Source: Clostridia bacterium
Lineage (GTDB): Bacteria > Bacillota > Clostridia > Oscillospirales > Acutalibacteraceae
Assembly (NCBI GenBank): GCA_017517135.1
Contig: JAFXAK010000022.1
Location: 1 to 64,000 of the forward strand
DNA: 64,000 bases
Direction of reading: 5' to 3'
Shown here in pieces: positions 16,857 to 25,831 of the stretch (positions are counted from its first letter, which is position 1; every line of letters starts with the position of its first letter). The translations under genes were made by a program, and so were the position numbers. The notes beneath the pieces were generated by a model that worked only from the letters and a program-made list of their open reading frames with translations, did not search any database and was not told the DNA's origin.

Positions 16857-18833
16857 ATGCCCAGAATCAATGTATTGCCGAAGGCTGTTGCAGAGCTTAT
16901 TGCGGCAGGTGAGGTTGTTGAACGCCCCGCATCCGTAGTCAAGGAGCTTGTTGAAAATGCAATAGATGCAAAGGCAACTGCAGTAAGCGTGGAAATAAAA
17001 AACGGCGGTATAAAATATATCCGTGTGACCGATAACGGCTGCGGTATTTTGAGAGAAGATGTAAAAACCGCTTTTATAAGCCACGCAACAAGTAAAATAC
17101 AATCGGCAGATGACCTTAATTCTATTTTTACTCTGGGCTTCCGCGGTGAAGCGTTACCGTCTGTTGCCGCTGTGTCACGCTTGTCTGTTCTCACAAAAAC
17201 TGCCGAAGAGGAAATCGGCACCTCCTTTGTTATAGAAGGCGGTCAGGCAGGGGACACGGAGGATGCAGGCTGTCCTGACGGAACAACGATTATTGTCAGA
17301 GACTTGTTCTTCAATACCCCCGCAAGAATGAAATTCCTTAAAAGAGACATTACCGAGGGCGGATATGTTGCGGATATAATAACAAAAACCGCACTTTCAC
17401 ACCCCGAAATTAAATTTTCATTTATTAAGGACGGAAAACCTATATTGTCAACTCCGGGCAACGGAGAATTGCTCTCAACAATATATGCCCTTTTCGGTAA
17501 GGACATTGCAGATGCACTTATAGAGTGCACATACGAGCTTGACGGCATAAAGGTCAACGGATATATTTCCAGACCTCTTAATAACCGTCCGAACAGAAAT
17601 ATGCAGTTCTTTTTTGTAAACGGAAGATTTGTCCGTATACCCGCTGCCGTTCCCGCTCTGGACGAAGCATATAAAAACAGAATTATGGTAGGCAAATTCC
17701 CGATGTGCTTTTTGTTTACCGAGATTCAGCCCGAAAAAATAGATGTAAATGTTCATCCCGCAAAAACGGAAATCCGTTTTTCTGATGAAAGAAAAATATT
17801 TGAGCTCTTTTATTATGCCGCAAAGGGTGCACTAAATATGGGGGATAATAAAAGACCTGATGTTAAGCTTAAAGCTGAAAGAGATATTCTCAGAAAGCCG
17901 CAGGAAGAAGTACGACAGCTTGAAATAAAAGCAGAACCTGTAAAGCCTCAGGTAAAGCCGCAGACTATGCTGAGAGATACCACCTCTGTTTTTGAGAATT
18001 TTATAAATAAATCAGAAGAGCCGTCGGTTGAGGCAAAAAACAAGGTGATTGCAACGCAAAGACCGTTTGCCGAGTTTGACCGACAGCAAAGAGAAAAACA
18101 GCAGGCGGATATTTCTGTTGTTTTTGAAGAAAAAAATATTACATCTCCTAAAGAGGACAGGCTTTCTTTTGTTGAAGACATAAAAAACGAAGAAAAACCT
18201 CAGATAAATACGCAGATAAATACTCAGACGGTACAAAAAGAGGAAATACCGGAAAAGGTCATTCCTCATTTCAATGTTATCGGCGAGATTTTCAAAACAT
18301 ATATTCTCGTTGAATGCGGTGATAAAATGCTTATTATAGACAAGCATGCCGCACACGAGAGAATGATTTTCAACGAGATAAGCAAAGCGAAGGGTAATGT
18401 AAATTCACAGTTGCTTCTGTCTCCCGTTGCCGTAACGCTTTCGGGAAGGGAGCACAGTGCAGTTATTGATAACCTTGATATCTTTTCACAATGCGGATAT
18501 CTTGTTGAGGATTTCGGAGCATCCTCTGTTATAGTCAGAGAATGTCCCGTAGAGCTTGGCAGGGAAGACATTTCTTCTCTGATTACGGAAATGGCAGGTC
18601 AGCTTCTTAAAGGAAATATGAACCCCGTTCCCGAAAAGCTTGACTGGCTGTATCATTCAACAGCCTGCCGTGCTGCAGTTAAAGCGGGCGACAAAACAAA
18701 TATACTGGAAATGACATCCTTTGTTAAAAGGATTCTTGAAGATGATGAAATACGATACTGTCCTCACGGCAGACCTGTTGTGTATGAGCTGTCACGCCGT
18801 GAAATAGAAAAGCAGTTCGGCAGATTAGGTTAA
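16857..18833 (+). CDS. mutL: DNA mismatch repair endonuclease MutL
   Basis: Couples MutS to strand incision. The N-terminal GHKL ATPase shows ELVENAIDAKA, DNGCGI and GFRGEALPS. A long polar linker follows, then the C-terminal dimerisation/endonuclease domain. The nuclease motif is present as DKHAAHERMIFNE (family form DQHAx2Ex4E), with CPHGRPV near the end, so this is an incising MutL as in organisms lacking MutH. 658 residues. GAAAGGCAGGTG precedes the start, and miaA follows after about 20 bases. Confidence 0.97.
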   Translation: MPRINVLPKAVAELIAAGEVVERPASVVKELVENAIDAKATAVSVEIKNGGIKYIRVTDNGCGILREDVKTAFISHATSKIQSADDLNSIFTLGFRGEALPSVAAVSRLSVLTKTAEEEIGTSFVIEGGQAGDTEDAGCPDGTTIIVRDLFFNTPARMKFLKRDITEGGYVADIITKTALSHPEIKFSFIKDGKPILSTPGNGELLSTIYALFGKDIADALIECTYELDGIKVNGYISRPLNNRPNRNMQFFFVNGRFVRIPAAVPALDEAYKNRIMVGKFPMCFLFTEIQPEKIDVNVHPAKTEIRFSDERKIFELFYYAAKGALNMGDNKRPDVKLKAERDILRKPQEEVRQLEIKAEPVKPQVKPQTMLRDTTSVFENFINKSEEPSVEAKNKVIATQRPFAEFDRQQREKQQADISVVFEEKNITSPKEDRLSFVEDIKNEEKPQINTQINTQTVQKEEIPEKVIPHFNVIGEIFKTYILVECGDKMLIIDKHAAHERMIFNEISKAKGNVNSQLLLSPVAVTLSGREHSAVIDNLDIFSQCGYLVEDFGASSVIVRECPVELGREDISSLITEMAGQLLKGNMNPVPEKLDWLYHSTACRAAVKAGDKTNILEMTSFVKRILEDDEIRYCPHGRPVVYELSRREIEKQFGRLG

Positions 18834-18852
18834 GATTATTATGGAGAGTGCT

Positions 18853-19818
18853 ATGAAAAAAATTCCCGTTATTGCCGTTGTGGGTGCAACAGCCTCGGGT
18901 AAAACCGCTATGGCTGTGAACCTGGCAAAGCTTTTTAACGGTGAAGTTATATCTGCCGATTCAATGCAGATATACAAGGAAATGAACATAGCAACAGCAA
19001 AGCCCGATAAGTCCGAGCAGGACGGTATACCTCATCACCTTATAGATTTTCTCGAAACAGATGAAAAATACAGTGTTGCACGGTTTGTTGAAGATGCCAA
19101 AAGGTGTGCAAAAGATATATATTCAAGAGGAAAAATTCCCGTTGTTGCGGGCGGTACAGGCTTGTATGTTGATTCATTTCTTGAAAATGTTTTATTTGAT
19201 GATGAGCCTGATAATACCGTTGTCCGTGAAAAGCTGCTTGAAAGACGGCAGAAAGAGGGAATTGACAGTCTTTTTGAAGAGCTGAAAAAAATCGATCCCG
19301 AAACCGCAAGCTCTCTTCACATAAACAATGAGGGCAGAATAATAAGGGCACTTGAAATTTATTATCTTACGGGGCAGACAAAAAGTGAACGGCTTGTCTT
19401 ATCCAGACGCGCACAGTCAGCTTTTTCCCCCGTATATATAGGTCTTGATTATAAAGACAGAGAAAAGCTTTATTCGAGAATAGACCTTCGTGTTGACATA
19501 ATGCTTCAAAACGGTTTGCTCGAAGAAGCAAAGGAATATTTTTCGATTGAGAAAAACTGTACAGCCGCACAGGCAATAGGCTACAAGGAGTTAGCACCGT
19601 TTTTCAACGGGGAAATAACTCTTGAAGAGGCCGTGGACAATCTGAAAAGAGCCACAAGGCGTTATGCAAAACGGCAGCTTACTTGGTTCAGAAAAAACAA
19701 AAAAATAAATTGGATATATTGTGATGAATACGAGGATTATCAGGATATTCTGAACAGGGCATCCTGTATTATAAGAAAGCATCTTGACGGAAAGGTGAGT
19801 GACAATGGAGAAGAGTGA
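18853..19818 (+). CDS. miaA: tRNA dimethylallyltransferase MiaA
   Basis: Adds the dimethylallyl group from DMAPP to A37 of tRNAs, producing the substrate of MiaB (encoded at the head of this operon). The P-loop is GATASGKT. DSMQIYKEMNIATAKP and HHLIDFLETDE are family blocks, and YAKRQLTWFRK is the C-terminal RNA-contact region. The start at 18853 follows GGAG by 6 bases. An ATG 12 bases upstream overlaps that site and is less likely. 321 residues, normal length. It ends a few bases into the next gene. Confidence 0.96.
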   Translation: MKKIPVIAVVGATASGKTAMAVNLAKLFNGEVISADSMQIYKEMNIATAKPDKSEQDGIPHHLIDFLETDEKYSVARFVEDAKRCAKDIYSRGKIPVVAGGTGLYVDSFLENVLFDDEPDNTVVREKLLERRQKEGIDSLFEELKKIDPETASSLHINNEGRIIRALEIYYLTGQTKSERLVLSRRAQSAFSPVYIGLDYKDREKLYSRIDLRVDIMLQNGLLEEAKEYFSIEKNCTAAQAIGYKELAPFFNGEITLEEAVDNLKRATRRYAKRQLTWFRKNKKINWIYCDEYEDYQDILNRASCIIRKHLDGKVSDNGEE

Positions 19819-21130
19819 CGATAACAAAAAGGCTGTGAAGAAAATAAAATTCGGAATCAGAACAGATATAGATTTCAAGTTTGTTCCGAAAGCAAAAGCC
19901 GTATTCAGTATTATTCTTATTTTTACGGTACTCGTTTTTTCCGTTCATCAGGTTTTTGTTCTGTTCGGAAACGAAAAAGGAGAGGAAATGCAGACACAGA
20001 CTGCAAATCTTCAGACGATATACAGAAATATTAATACTCGCGGTTTTGTTCTCCGTAAAGAGCATGTCATATCGGGCAGTGCTTCGGGAATGGTTGTGCC
20101 GCAGGTTGAAAACGGAAGTAAGGTTGCTTTCGGTGATACCGTTGCAAGGGTATATAAAAACGAACAGGTCGCAAGAAATGCTATGGAGGCAAAAACACTT
20201 GAACGGGAAATTGAGTATTATGAAAGTATAGCCTCCACTCTTTCGGGAAGCTTATTGGCAGATATCAATTTATATGAAAGCAATGTGCTGAATTCTTTGA
20301 TTGAAACAAAAGACTGTATAGATAGCGGAGCACTTAAGGATTTAACACCCCTTTTACAGGATTTACGCCTTGATATTACAAAAAAACTGATTGCAGTAGG
20401 CGGAAAAATTGATGTAAGTGAAAAGATAAACGAATTGTATGCGCAATATAATTCTCTGACGGCATCTGCATCAGGGTATACATCCATAACAACCTCTTAT
20501 GCAGGATTTTTTGTAAATGAAACCGATTCTCTGGAGTCGCTTGCTGATTATGAAAATGCAGCGTCACTTTTGTATGATGATGTTGAAGAGCTGCTTTCAA
20601 GAGATGTTGTATATAAAAGCGAAGCATTAGGAAAGGTTATTACGGAATTTACATGGTATCTTGTCTGTAATGTTGAAGACAGCCAGCTTGACGGAATAAA
20701 AGTGGGCAACAAATATAAAATCGGTTTTTCCGAGCTTTCGGGCAAAGATATAAAAATGAAAGTTATTGCAATAAATCAGAATGATAACGGCTATGCAACC
20801 GTAATTTTTGAAAGCAATGAAATGAGTAATGATATTGCCACGCTTCGTATTAGCGATATTAAAATCCGTGCGGAAGAATACACAGGCTACGGAATAAGCA
20901 TCAATGCTGTAAGAACGCTGAAGGAAGAGAAAGACGGCGTTGAAACAAGCACAGTCGGAGTATATGTCAAGTTAGGCAGTGTTATCAGATTCAGAAAAAT
21001 TGACATTGTCTATTCCGACGACAATATAATCCTTGCATATTCAAAGCCCGGAGAAAGCGGATATATCGAAAGATATGATGAAGTAATAACGGAAGGAACT
21101 GATTTGTATGACGGAAAAATTGTCGCCTGA
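19805..21130 (+). CDS. HlyD/membrane-fusion-like protein of the division cluster
   Basis: A single-pass membrane protein. It has a charged cytoplasmic N-terminus, one membrane helix at about residues 32-52, then an extracytoplasmic region with a lipoyl/biotinyl-like beta-hairpin half (GFVLRKEHVISGSASGMV, followed by ENGSKVAFGDTVARVY), a helical insert, and the returning barrel. This is the layout of periplasmic adaptor proteins, but no ABC or RND transporter gene is nearby. Related proteins sit beside yggS-sepF in many Clostridia, so a role in envelope or division is more likely than efflux (inference). The ATG at 19805 follows AGGTGAG and overlaps miaA. It overlaps yggS by 23 bases. Confidence 0.7.
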   Translation: MEKSDDNKKAVKKIKFGIRTDIDFKFVPKAKAVFSIILIFTVLVFSVHQVFVLFGNEKGEEMQTQTANLQTIYRNINTRGFVLRKEHVISGSASGMVVPQVENGSKVAFGDTVARVYKNEQVARNAMEAKTLEREIEYYESIASTLSGSLLADINLYESNVLNSLIETKDCIDSGALKDLTPLLQDLRLDITKKLIAVGGKIDVSEKINELYAQYNSLTASASGYTSITTSYAGFFVNETDSLESLADYENAASLLYDDVEELLSRDVVYKSEALGKVITEFTWYLVCNVEDSQLDGIKVGNKYKIGFSELSGKDIKMKVIAINQNDNGYATVIFESNEMSNDIATLRISDIKIRAEEYTGYGISINAVRTLKEEKDGVETSTVGVYVKLGSVIRFRKIDIVYSDDNIILAYSKPGESGYIERYDEVITEGTDLYDGKIVA

Positions 21131-21833
21131 TATTTCTTTTGATTATCTTGATGAAAACTATAAAGAAATAAAAGAAAACATTGCCGAAGCCGCAATAAAG
21201 ACTTCAAAAAAGCCTGAGGATATAACTCTTATGGCAGTAACCAAAACAGTACAGCCTGTTTTTATAAATCATATTATATCTCTCGGAGTCGGACTTATAG
21301 GTGAAAATAAGGTTCAGGAGCTTTTAGGCAAACTCGAATATCTTAAAACAGATAATCTTGATATGCATATAATCGGTCACCTTCAATCAAACAAGGTAAG
21401 AAAAATTATTGATGTTGTTTCAATGATACAGTCGCTTGACAGCATTTCTTTAGCCGAAGAAATATCAAAGCAGGCACAAAAAAACTCTTTGACAATGAAG
21501 GTGCTTATGGAAATAAACATCGGCAGAGAAGAGTCAAAAACAGGCTTTTCCCCTGAGGAATGTATTGAGCGGGCATTTCAGATTGCCGAAATGCCGGGTA
21601 TAAGCTTGCAGGGACTTATGGCTGTGCCCCCCATATGCGATACCGAAAATGAGGTAAGAAAATATTTTGAAAGAATGAACACTCTGTATCAGGATTGTAA
21701 GAGTAAGCTCTCGGAAAAAGCACAGCTTACAACTCTTTCAATGGGTATGTCGTCAGACTATGTTCCGGCAATTATCGAGGGTGCAAATCTTGTCAGGGTA
21801 GGCAGTGCACTTTTCGGTGCAAGAAGATATTAA
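21108..21833 (+). CDS. yggS: YggS family PLP-binding homeostasis protein
   Basis: YggS/YlmE/PROSC proteins bind pyridoxal phosphate in a TIM barrel with no known catalysis and buffer PLP and amino-acid metabolism. The PLP lysine lies in LMAVTKTVQP. IGENKVQELLGKLE, HIIGHLQSNKVRKI and LSMGMSSDY with GANLVRVGSALFG complete the signature. The 241 residues are slightly long because of an N-terminal leader. It overlaps the HlyD-like gene and precedes sepF, as ylmE does in the Bacillus ylm/divIVA cluster. Confidence 0.94.
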   Translation: MTEKLSPDISFDYLDENYKEIKENIAEAAIKTSKKPEDITLMAVTKTVQPVFINHIISLGVGLIGENKVQELLGKLEYLKTDNLDMHIIGHLQSNKVRKIIDVVSMIQSLDSISLAEEISKQAQKNSLTMKVLMEINIGREESKTGFSPEECIERAFQIAEMPGISLQGLMAVPPICDTENEVRKYFERMNTLYQDCKSKLSEKAQLTTLSMGMSSDYVPAIIEGANLVRVGSALFGARRY

Positions 21834-21886
21834 TAAGGTATTAAATAAAATTTATAATAAAGATTTAATAAGAAAGGAAAGCAAAA

Positions 21887-22363
21887 ATGAAATTTACTGA
21901 TAAACTCAAGCAGATGGTAAGTATTGATAACGGTTACTTTGAGGATGTTGATCCCGAGGAAATTGATTCCTATTCACAGCCCGAAGCTGCACCCCGCCGC
22001 AGCAATTCTGTTCTTCGTCCCGAAAGAAGAGAAGTTTCGGCACATGTCTCAGGCTCAACAAAGGTTGTTGACATCCACACAACAGCAAAATTACAGGTAG
22101 TTCTCAAAAAGCCCGAGCGCTTTGACGAAGCAACCTCAATCGCAGATGAGCTGCTTGAAAAAAGAACAGTTGTGCTTAATCTTGAATTTACCGCAAAGGA
22201 TGAGGCAGGAAAGCTGTTGTGCTTCTTAAGCGGTGTTGCCTATGCAAACGGCGGAAAGCTTAAAAAGATTGCAAATAACACATATATCATCACTCCTTAT
22301 AATGTTGATGTTATGGGTGATTTGCTTGATGAGCTTGAAAACAACGGAATGTTTTTTGTTTGA
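21887..22363 (+). CDS. sepF: Cell division protein SepF
   Basis: SepF anchors FtsZ to the membrane and shapes the septum in Firmicutes. The protein has the N-terminal amphipathic membrane helix (MKFTDKLKQMV), an acidic and proline-rich linker, and the C-terminal dimerising DUF552 domain. The latter shows the fatty-acid-synthase-like block ATSIADELLEKRTVVLNLE and DEAGKLLCFLSGVAYANGG. 158 residues. AAGGAAAG precedes the ATG. It lies between yggS and the DivIVA-like gene, the conserved division-cluster order. Confidence 0.95.
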   Translation: MKFTDKLKQMVSIDNGYFEDVDPEEIDSYSQPEAAPRRSNSVLRPERREVSAHVSGSTKVVDIHTTAKLQVVLKKPERFDEATSIADELLEKRTVVLNLEFTAKDEAGKLLCFLSGVAYANGGKLKKIANNTYIITPYNVDVMGDLLDELENNGMFFV

Positions 22364-22405
22364 TTCTAAAACAAATTGGAAAAAGAGTGAAAGGACGAGA
22401 TAAAA

Positions 22406-25294
22406 ATGCTCACACCGGCTCAGATTAAACAGTTGATACCGCAGAAGGACGAAAGCGGCTTCTATCAGTCCGAACAGGTTGACCGTATATTAACCAGAAT
22501 TGCGGATGATTATGATGAGATTTTTACTGAAAACGGAAATCTTATAAGAAAATTGAGTATTCTTGCTGCAAAGCTTGACGAGTACAGAAAGGATGAAAAT
22601 ATACTCCGCGATGTGCTTCTCAATGCTCAGAAGAGTGCAGACCTGATTATTTCAGCCGCTCAGGAAAGAGCAGATGAAATGATAGAGGAGGCAAACCGCA
22701 GCGTTCAGGATATTGTTGTTACGGCAGACGGTATCATTGAAAATGCAAAGCTTCAGGCTCAGAAAATAAACGATGCCGCAGAGGCTGAATATTCAAGTAT
22801 TATTTCTTCTGCAAAGGTGCTCTCTGAGGGCTATATTACAAGTGCGAAGGAAAATGCTCAGAGTATAACAGATGAGGTTGAAAAGTCTGTTGAAGAGCTT
22901 ATGGCTGATTGCGATGAAAAGGCAATTGCCGTGCTTGAAAGTGCACAGAATAAGGCAAAAGAAATTCTTGAAGAAGCAAAAAATGCTGCAGATACTCTTG
23001 TTGAGACCGCTCAGTCTCAGGCGGAAAGTCTGACACAGGAAAGCAAAGCTGCCGCAGCAGCACTTAAAGAAGAAAGTGAAGCAGCTGCTTCAAAAATTTT
23101 AGAGGAAGCAAAAGAACAAAGCACTCAGCTTCTTGAAGAATCACAGACAAAGAGTGCACAGCTGCTTGAGGAGTCACAGACAAAGAGCACTCAGCTTCTT
23201 GAAGAATCACAGACAAAGAGCACTCAGCTTCTCGAGGAATCGCAGACAAACAGCACACAGATGCTTGATGAAGCAAAACAGCAAAGCACACAGCTGTTAA
23301 AGGATGCTCAGCAGCAGAGCACAGCTATGCTTGAAGAAGCAAAGCAGAAAGCATATGATATTGTAACTCAGGCTCAGACAAATGCCACTCAGCTTCTTGA
23401 TACAGCCAATGCTCAGGCAAAGGAAATTGCAGAGGTAAGTAACCGTAATGCATTTTTGTGTCTGGAAGAAGCACGCACAAAGGCAGAAAATGCAGTTGAA
23501 TTGTTAAAGGAAAAAAGCTCGGTTGAATTTTCTCAGGCAAAGGAAAGCTCCAAGGCTTTGCTTGACGAAACAAAGCAGCTTTGTGAGGAGCTCAAAGCAA
23601 AAACCTTTGATGAGGCAACAAGAATTATAAATGAAGCAAAGCAGAAGGCTCAGGAATTGATAGAGCTTGCTGAAAATGATGCAAAAACAGTTGCACTTGA
23701 AGCGGAAAACAGAGCAAATCAGGCGTTGATAGATGCTGATAATACTGTTGAGAAAATACTTTCCGAAGCAAAAGAGAAGAGCAATATAATGGCAAGTCTT
23801 GCTACAGAGAATGCAAAGAACAAGACGGATTGTGCCGAAAAGAATGCTCAGGAAATGATAGATGACGCAAAAGCAAAAGCCGCATCAATGTTGCTTTCAG
23901 CAAAAACCGAGTGCGAAAGAATGGCAGCTATTGCATCGGATCTCAAGGTAAGAATAACAGATCTGCTCACAACTGCCGCACAGAATTATAATACCGTAAG
24001 AAGTCAGGCTAAGGGACTCAGAGAAAACCTTGAAAAACAGGTTGTTGCAAGTGAAGAGATGCTGTTTGCACAGAGAGCCGCACTTGAAGTTCTCCCTGCT
24101 TTTGAGGATGATTCAATATTCAATGTTAATCTTGATGCTGTTATTGAGCCCGTAACGGAGGGTATTGATGCCGTTGCCGTTCTCAAGGCATTCGGACTTG
24201 ACGAAAACAGAACTGTAGCAAAGGAAGAGATTTCCGAGGCTGAGGATTATTCCGGAATGGCAAGCACACAGAAGACACAGCCTATTACGGTCAGCGCTGA
24301 TTTTGAAAACGAAATTAACATAACAAAAGAAATTACAGCTGTTGAAAATGAAGCTATTACAGAAAAAGAAAACGGATTTGAGGATTTTTCGTCAATTGAC
24401 TTGCCTGAAAGCGTTAATGACTGTGATGTGAATAAGGTCGGAAACACTATTATGGATGAGCTCAATGTTACCGTTGAACAGGAAGAAAATTATACTGCAC
24501 AGTCAATCAACGAGGATGCTGAAGCACTTAAGGCAGACATTGATGCAGGTGTTGCTCAGTTTACAGATTCTGTTGCAGCGGTTGTTCTTGAGAACAGCGT
24601 AATACCCGAAGAAACGGAAGCTGAACAGAAAGAAGAGCAGACGGCAGCTGCGATTGAGATACCGCCTGTAGACATTGATGATTTTGATGATTTTGACGAT
24701 TTCGAGTCTATTGATATCGGTGAAGCAACGCAGGACAAGGCAGCAGAGATGGTCAATGAAAATACCGAGACTGTAAAAGAGGCAATTGAAGCTGTTGAAG
24801 AAAAGGCAGAGCAGGCTGCAAAGGAAAATGCTGAAGCTGCAAAAGAGGCAGAAGAAGCTCTTCAGGAAACTGTACAGAACGCACAAGTACAGTTAAACGA
24901 AAGTCAGAAGAAGCTTGACGAAGAAGCGGAAAAAGCGGCTCTTATTGATATCGATGACGATTTTTCCGATATCGCGGACAGCCTTTTTGAGAAAATAGCA
25001 GATGCAATGGGAGAAAAGCAGTCAGCAGTAAAATCAATCGGTGCAAAGGTTACTCTTGCCGAAGATAAAGCTTCCGAAAAAGAAGAAGCGGATGATTTTG
25101 CACTTGTTGACGACACTCTGAGTGAGCCTAAGGTGCTCAGCGACGAAACAGCACAGGCAGAAAAATCATTAGAGCAGGAAACTGCAGGCTTCAATATTGA
25201 TTTCAGTGCTTTTGAGGATGTCCCCGCAGCGCGTCCCGTTGCTGACAGCAATAACTCAAAATCAAAAAAGCGTTCCAAGAAAAAGAAAAAATAA
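22406..25294 (+). CDS. Giant DivIVA-like coiled-coil protein
   Basis: The position (after sepF, before lspA) and the N-terminus indicate a DivIVA-type curvature-sensing scaffold (MLTPAQIKQLIPQKDESGFY, then EQVDRILTRIADDYDEI). DivIVA is normally about 160-250 residues, but this protein has 962. After the N-terminal domain comes a continuous Ala/Glu/Gln/Lys coiled coil to about residue 560, including an 11-residue tandem repeat (residues 239-315). A long acidic tail follows with the block DFDDFDDFESIDIG, and the C-terminus is Lys-rich (KKRSKKKKK). There is no membrane segment. An 11-residue period fits a right-handed hendecad coil. It probably forms filaments or a long spacer at the septum or pole. 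That role is inference. Confidence 0.75.
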   Translation: MLTPAQIKQLIPQKDESGFYQSEQVDRILTRIADDYDEIFTENGNLIRKLSILAAKLDEYRKDENILRDVLLNAQKSADLIISAAQERADEMIEEANRSVQDIVVTADGIIENAKLQAQKINDAAEAEYSSIISSAKVLSEGYITSAKENAQSITDEVEKSVEELMADCDEKAIAVLESAQNKAKEILEEAKNAADTLVETAQSQAESLTQESKAAAAALKEESEAAASKILEEAKEQSTQLLEESQTKSAQLLEESQTKSTQLLEESQTKSTQLLEESQTNSTQMLDEAKQQSTQLLKDAQQQSTAMLEEAKQKAYDIVTQAQTNATQLLDTANAQAKEIAEVSNRNAFLCLEEARTKAENAVELLKEKSSVEFSQAKESSKALLDETKQLCEELKAKTFDEATRIINEAKQKAQELIELAENDAKTVALEAENRANQALIDADNTVEKILSEAKEKSNIMASLATENAKNKTDCAEKNAQEMIDDAKAKAASMLLSAKTECERMAAIASDLKVRITDLLTTAAQNYNTVRSQAKGLRENLEKQVVASEEMLFAQRAALEVLPAFEDDSIFNVNLDAVIEPVTEGIDAVAVLKAFGLDENRTVAKEEISEAEDYSGMASTQKTQPITVSADFENEINITKEITAVENEAITEKENGFEDFSSIDLPESVNDCDVNKVGNTIMDELNVTVEQEENYTAQSINEDAEALKADIDAGVAQFTDSVAAVVLENSVIPEETEAEQKEEQTAAAIEIPPVDIDDFDDFDDFESIDIGEATQDKAAEMVNENTETVKEAIEAVEEKAEQAAKENAEAAKEAEEALQETVQNAQVQLNESQKKLDEEAEKAALIDIDDDFSDIADSLFEKIADAMGEKQSAVKSIGAKVTLAEDKASEKEEADDFALVDDTLSEPKVLSDETAQAEKSLEQETAGFNIDFSAFEDVPAARPVADSNNSKSKKRSKKKKK
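23120..23350 (+). repeat. 33-bp coding tandem repeats in the DivIVA-like gene
   Basis: Seven consecutive 33-base units encode S-T-Q-L-L-E-E-S-Q-T-K and variants. The first four (23120-23251) are nearly identical in DNA. The following three (23252-23350) diverge to forms such as S-T-Q-M-L-D-E-A-K-Q-Q. The high DNA identity of the early units points to recent expansion by slippage or recombination. Confidence 0.9.
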
Positions 25295-25318
25295 TTACGG
25301 TATGCGAAAGGAGCAGAC

Positions 25319-25831
25319 TTGAAAATTAATAAAAAAAATGTGCAACGCATTTTAATACAGATGTTAGGTATTGCTGCTCTGGTTTTTGTTGACTTTTTAA
25401 CCAAGGAAGCCGCAATAAAATATCTCAAGGGAAATGATACTTTTGTGCTGATAAAGGGTGTTTTCGGACTTACATATGCAGAAAACACGGGTGCGGCATT
25501 CAGTATGTTTTCTTCGTCAACAGATATGCTGTCCGTAGTTACGGGTATTGCAATAACAGCAGTGCTTATATATATAATCTTTTTCAAAAAAGCTCTTGTA
25601 TATGATATCTGTCTTCCGTTTATTGTAGCAGGTGGCTTGGGAAATCTTATAGACCGAATGACCAGAGGTTTTGTGGTTGACTATATCCACACCCTGTTTG
25701 TGAATTTCCCTATATACAATTTTGCAGACTGCCTTATAACCTGTTCAGCGGTTGCACTTATAATTTATCTTTTATACGAGATAGTAAGAGACACAAAAAA
25801 ACAAAAAAACAAGGAGCAGGAAAATGGCTGA
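25319..25831 (+). CDS. lspA: Lipoprotein signal peptidase II
   Basis: A membrane aspartic protease that removes signal peptides from lipidated prolipoproteins. Its clients in this window include the Ger(x)C protein and the lipoprotein at 48461. Four membrane segments are visible. The catalytic aspartates lie in NLIDRMTRGFVVDYI and in YNFADC, and AENTGAAFSMF is the third family block. 170 residues. The start is a TTG at 25319, with GAAAGGAG 5 bases upstream. It overlaps the next gene by 8 bases, the usual lspA-rluD arrangement. Confidence 0.96.
   Translation: MKINKKNVQRILIQMLGIAALVFVDFLTKEAAIKYLKGNDTFVLIKGVFGLTYAENTGAAFSMFSSSTDMLSVVTGIAITAVLIYIIFFKKALVYDICLPFIVAGGLGNLIDRMTRGFVVDYIHTLFVNFPIYNFADCLITCSAVALIIYLLYEIVRDTKKQKNKEQENG

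Noticed and set aside
16538-17221. A 227-codon antisense frame across the mutS-mutL junction
   Set aside because: Ser/Thr-rich composition without motifs, opposite two certain genes. Typical shadow frame.
23120-23350. Short regular repeats that could suggest a CRISPR array
   Set aside because: Units are directly adjacent with no unique spacers and stay in frame as 11-residue protein repeats.
24904-25587. A 227-codon antisense frame across the DivIVA-like and lspA genes
   Set aside because: Serine- and alanine-rich mirror of the acidic coiled-coil codons, and no initiation signal.
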